5,305 nt of DNA, from the NCBI GenBank assembly GCA_904398675.1, contig CAJFPI010000122.1, positions 1 to 5,305 of the forward strand. The letters are read 5' to 3'. This document shows, one piece after another, positions 4,724 to 5,305 of the stretch. The notes under the pieces were generated by a model that was not told the origin of the DNA, ran no database searches, and saw nothing but the letters and a program-made list of their open reading frames with translations. Positions within the stretch are counted from its first letter, which is position 1. Each line of letters begins with the position of its first letter. Made by a program: the position numbers and the translations under genes. The DNA is from an uncultured Oscillospiraceae bacterium. GTDB lineage: Bacteria; Bacillota; Clostridia; Oscillospirales; Oscillospiraceae.

Positions 4724-5305
4724 ATGGCGAATCAGGCGAAACGGTACATTTGGTTCCTCCTCGGGGTCCTGATCAACTCGTTTGGGATCGCGCTGATTAC
4801 CAAGGCGGCGCTGGGGACCTCTCCTATTTCCAGCGTCCCCTATGTGCTCAGCCTGCGTTTTTCTCCCACCCTGGGGGCATTTACTTTTGTCATCAATCTT
4901 CTCTTTATTGTGGGGCAAATCGTGCTTCTGCGGCGGAATTACCAGCTTTTTCAGCTGCTGCAGATTCTGGTGAACCTGGTGTTCAGCTGGTTTATTGACG
5001 TGAGCATGAACCTGCTGGGGTGGCTGAATCCCCAGGGGCTGCCTGCAGAGCTGGTGACGCTGGTGCTGGGCTGTGCGGTGCTGGGGTTCGGCATCAGCAT
5101 GGAGGTGGCGCCGGATGTGCTGCGGGTGCCGGGAGAGGGGCTGGTGGGCGCTATTGCCGCTGTGACACGGGTGCGCTTTGGAACGGTGAAGGTGGGGTTT
5201 GACGTAGCCCTGGTCCTCCTCTCCCTCACCATGTCCCTGGTATTTTTCCATCGGCTCAACGGCCTGGGGGTGGGGACTGTGGTGGCAGCGCTGCTGGTAG
5301 GCCGG
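4724..5305 (+). CDS. YczE/YyaS/YitT-like integral membrane protein (DUF6198 type), 3' end cut
   Basis: 194 codons are visible with no stop before the window edge. The protein is strongly hydrophobic, with spans near residues 8-27, 49-70, 76-97, 108-127 and 157-176 and a last one starting near 180. The N-terminal signature GIALITKAALGTSPISS (21-37), a glycine-rich first loop after the first span, is typical of the YczE/YyaS/YitT membrane family. The later GFGISMEVAPDVLRVPGEG (121-139) and GTVKVGFDV (153-161) also fit this group. Members are usually about 200-230 residues, so little is missing. Their function is unknown; some are suggested to be transporters, but nothing here proves it. The ATG at 4724 follows a G-rich ribosome binding site at 4707-4717. 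It is transcribed away from guaD, probably from the promoter at 4536-4564. A link to purine metabolism rests only on adjacency and is weak. Confidence 0.88.
   Translation, partial: MANQAKRYIWFLLGVLINSFGIALITKAALGTSPISSVPYVLSLRFSPTLGAFTFVINLLFIVGQIVLLRRNYQLFQLLQILVNLVFSWFIDVSMNLLGWLNPQGLPAELVTLVLGCAVLGFGISMEVAPDVLRVPGEGLVGAIAAVTRVRFGTVKVGFDVALVLLSLTMSLVFFHRLNGLGVGTVVAALLVGR

Noticed and set aside
4691..5251. Open frame of 186 codons on the minus strand opposite the YczE-like gene
   Set aside because: His-, Gln- and Pro-rich composition typical of an antisense shadow; the plus strand encodes a clear multi-span membrane protein with a family signature.

Overview
The window looks like chromosomal DNA from a GC-rich, gut-type Firmicute of the class Clostridia, probably in or near the Oscillospiraceae (Flavonifractor, Oscillibacter or Lawsonibacter-like). 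This is inferred from GC-rich coding DNA with AT-rich promoters, strong AGGAGG-type ribosome binding sites, sigma-70/sigma-A type promoters with 17-bp spacers, compact intrinsic terminators and the protein families present. It is not a species identification. I see no rRNA, tRNA, transposase, CRISPR array or phage gene.

Layout, left to right. Bases 1-1106 (minus): a diguanylate cyclase with about six membrane segments and a C-terminal GGDEF domain, cut by the window edge just before its C-terminus. Bases 1107-1345: its leader, with a TATAAT -10 box, a 6-8-6 inverted repeat upstream and a terminator-like GC hairpin plus T5 directly before the ribosome binding site. Bases 1346-2134 (minus): a membrane-anchored class I SAM methyltransferase. 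Bases 2135-2206: a short gap with TGTTAT-type half-sites and the terminator of the next gene. Bases 2207-2815 (minus): a TetR-family regulator with its own promoter. Bases 2816-2970: that promoter plus a 17-bp-stem terminator. Bases 2971-4251 (minus): guanine deaminase (guaD), with a near-consensus promoter at 4317-4345. Bases 4346-4723: a GC-rich intergenic region holding a near-consensus rightward promoter at 4536-4564 and a leader of about 150 nt. Bases 4724-5305 (plus): the first 194 codons of a YczE/YyaS/YitT-like integral membrane protein, running off the right edge.

How the genes relate. The four leftward genes share a strand but are probably separate or only loosely coupled transcription units: terminators separate guaD from tetR and tetR from the methyltransferase, and the cyclase has its own putative promoter. 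The clearest functional pairing is the TetR regulator with the methyltransferase, because likely operator half-sites lie between them. GuaD (guanine to xanthine plus ammonia) and the YczE-like protein are divergently transcribed from opposite sides of the 4346-4535 gap.

The genes belong to ordinary families. The parts most worth a second look are non-coding: the possible transcription attenuator before the cyclase, the operator candidates around tetR, and the unexplained structured DNA and long leader between guaD and the YczE-like gene.
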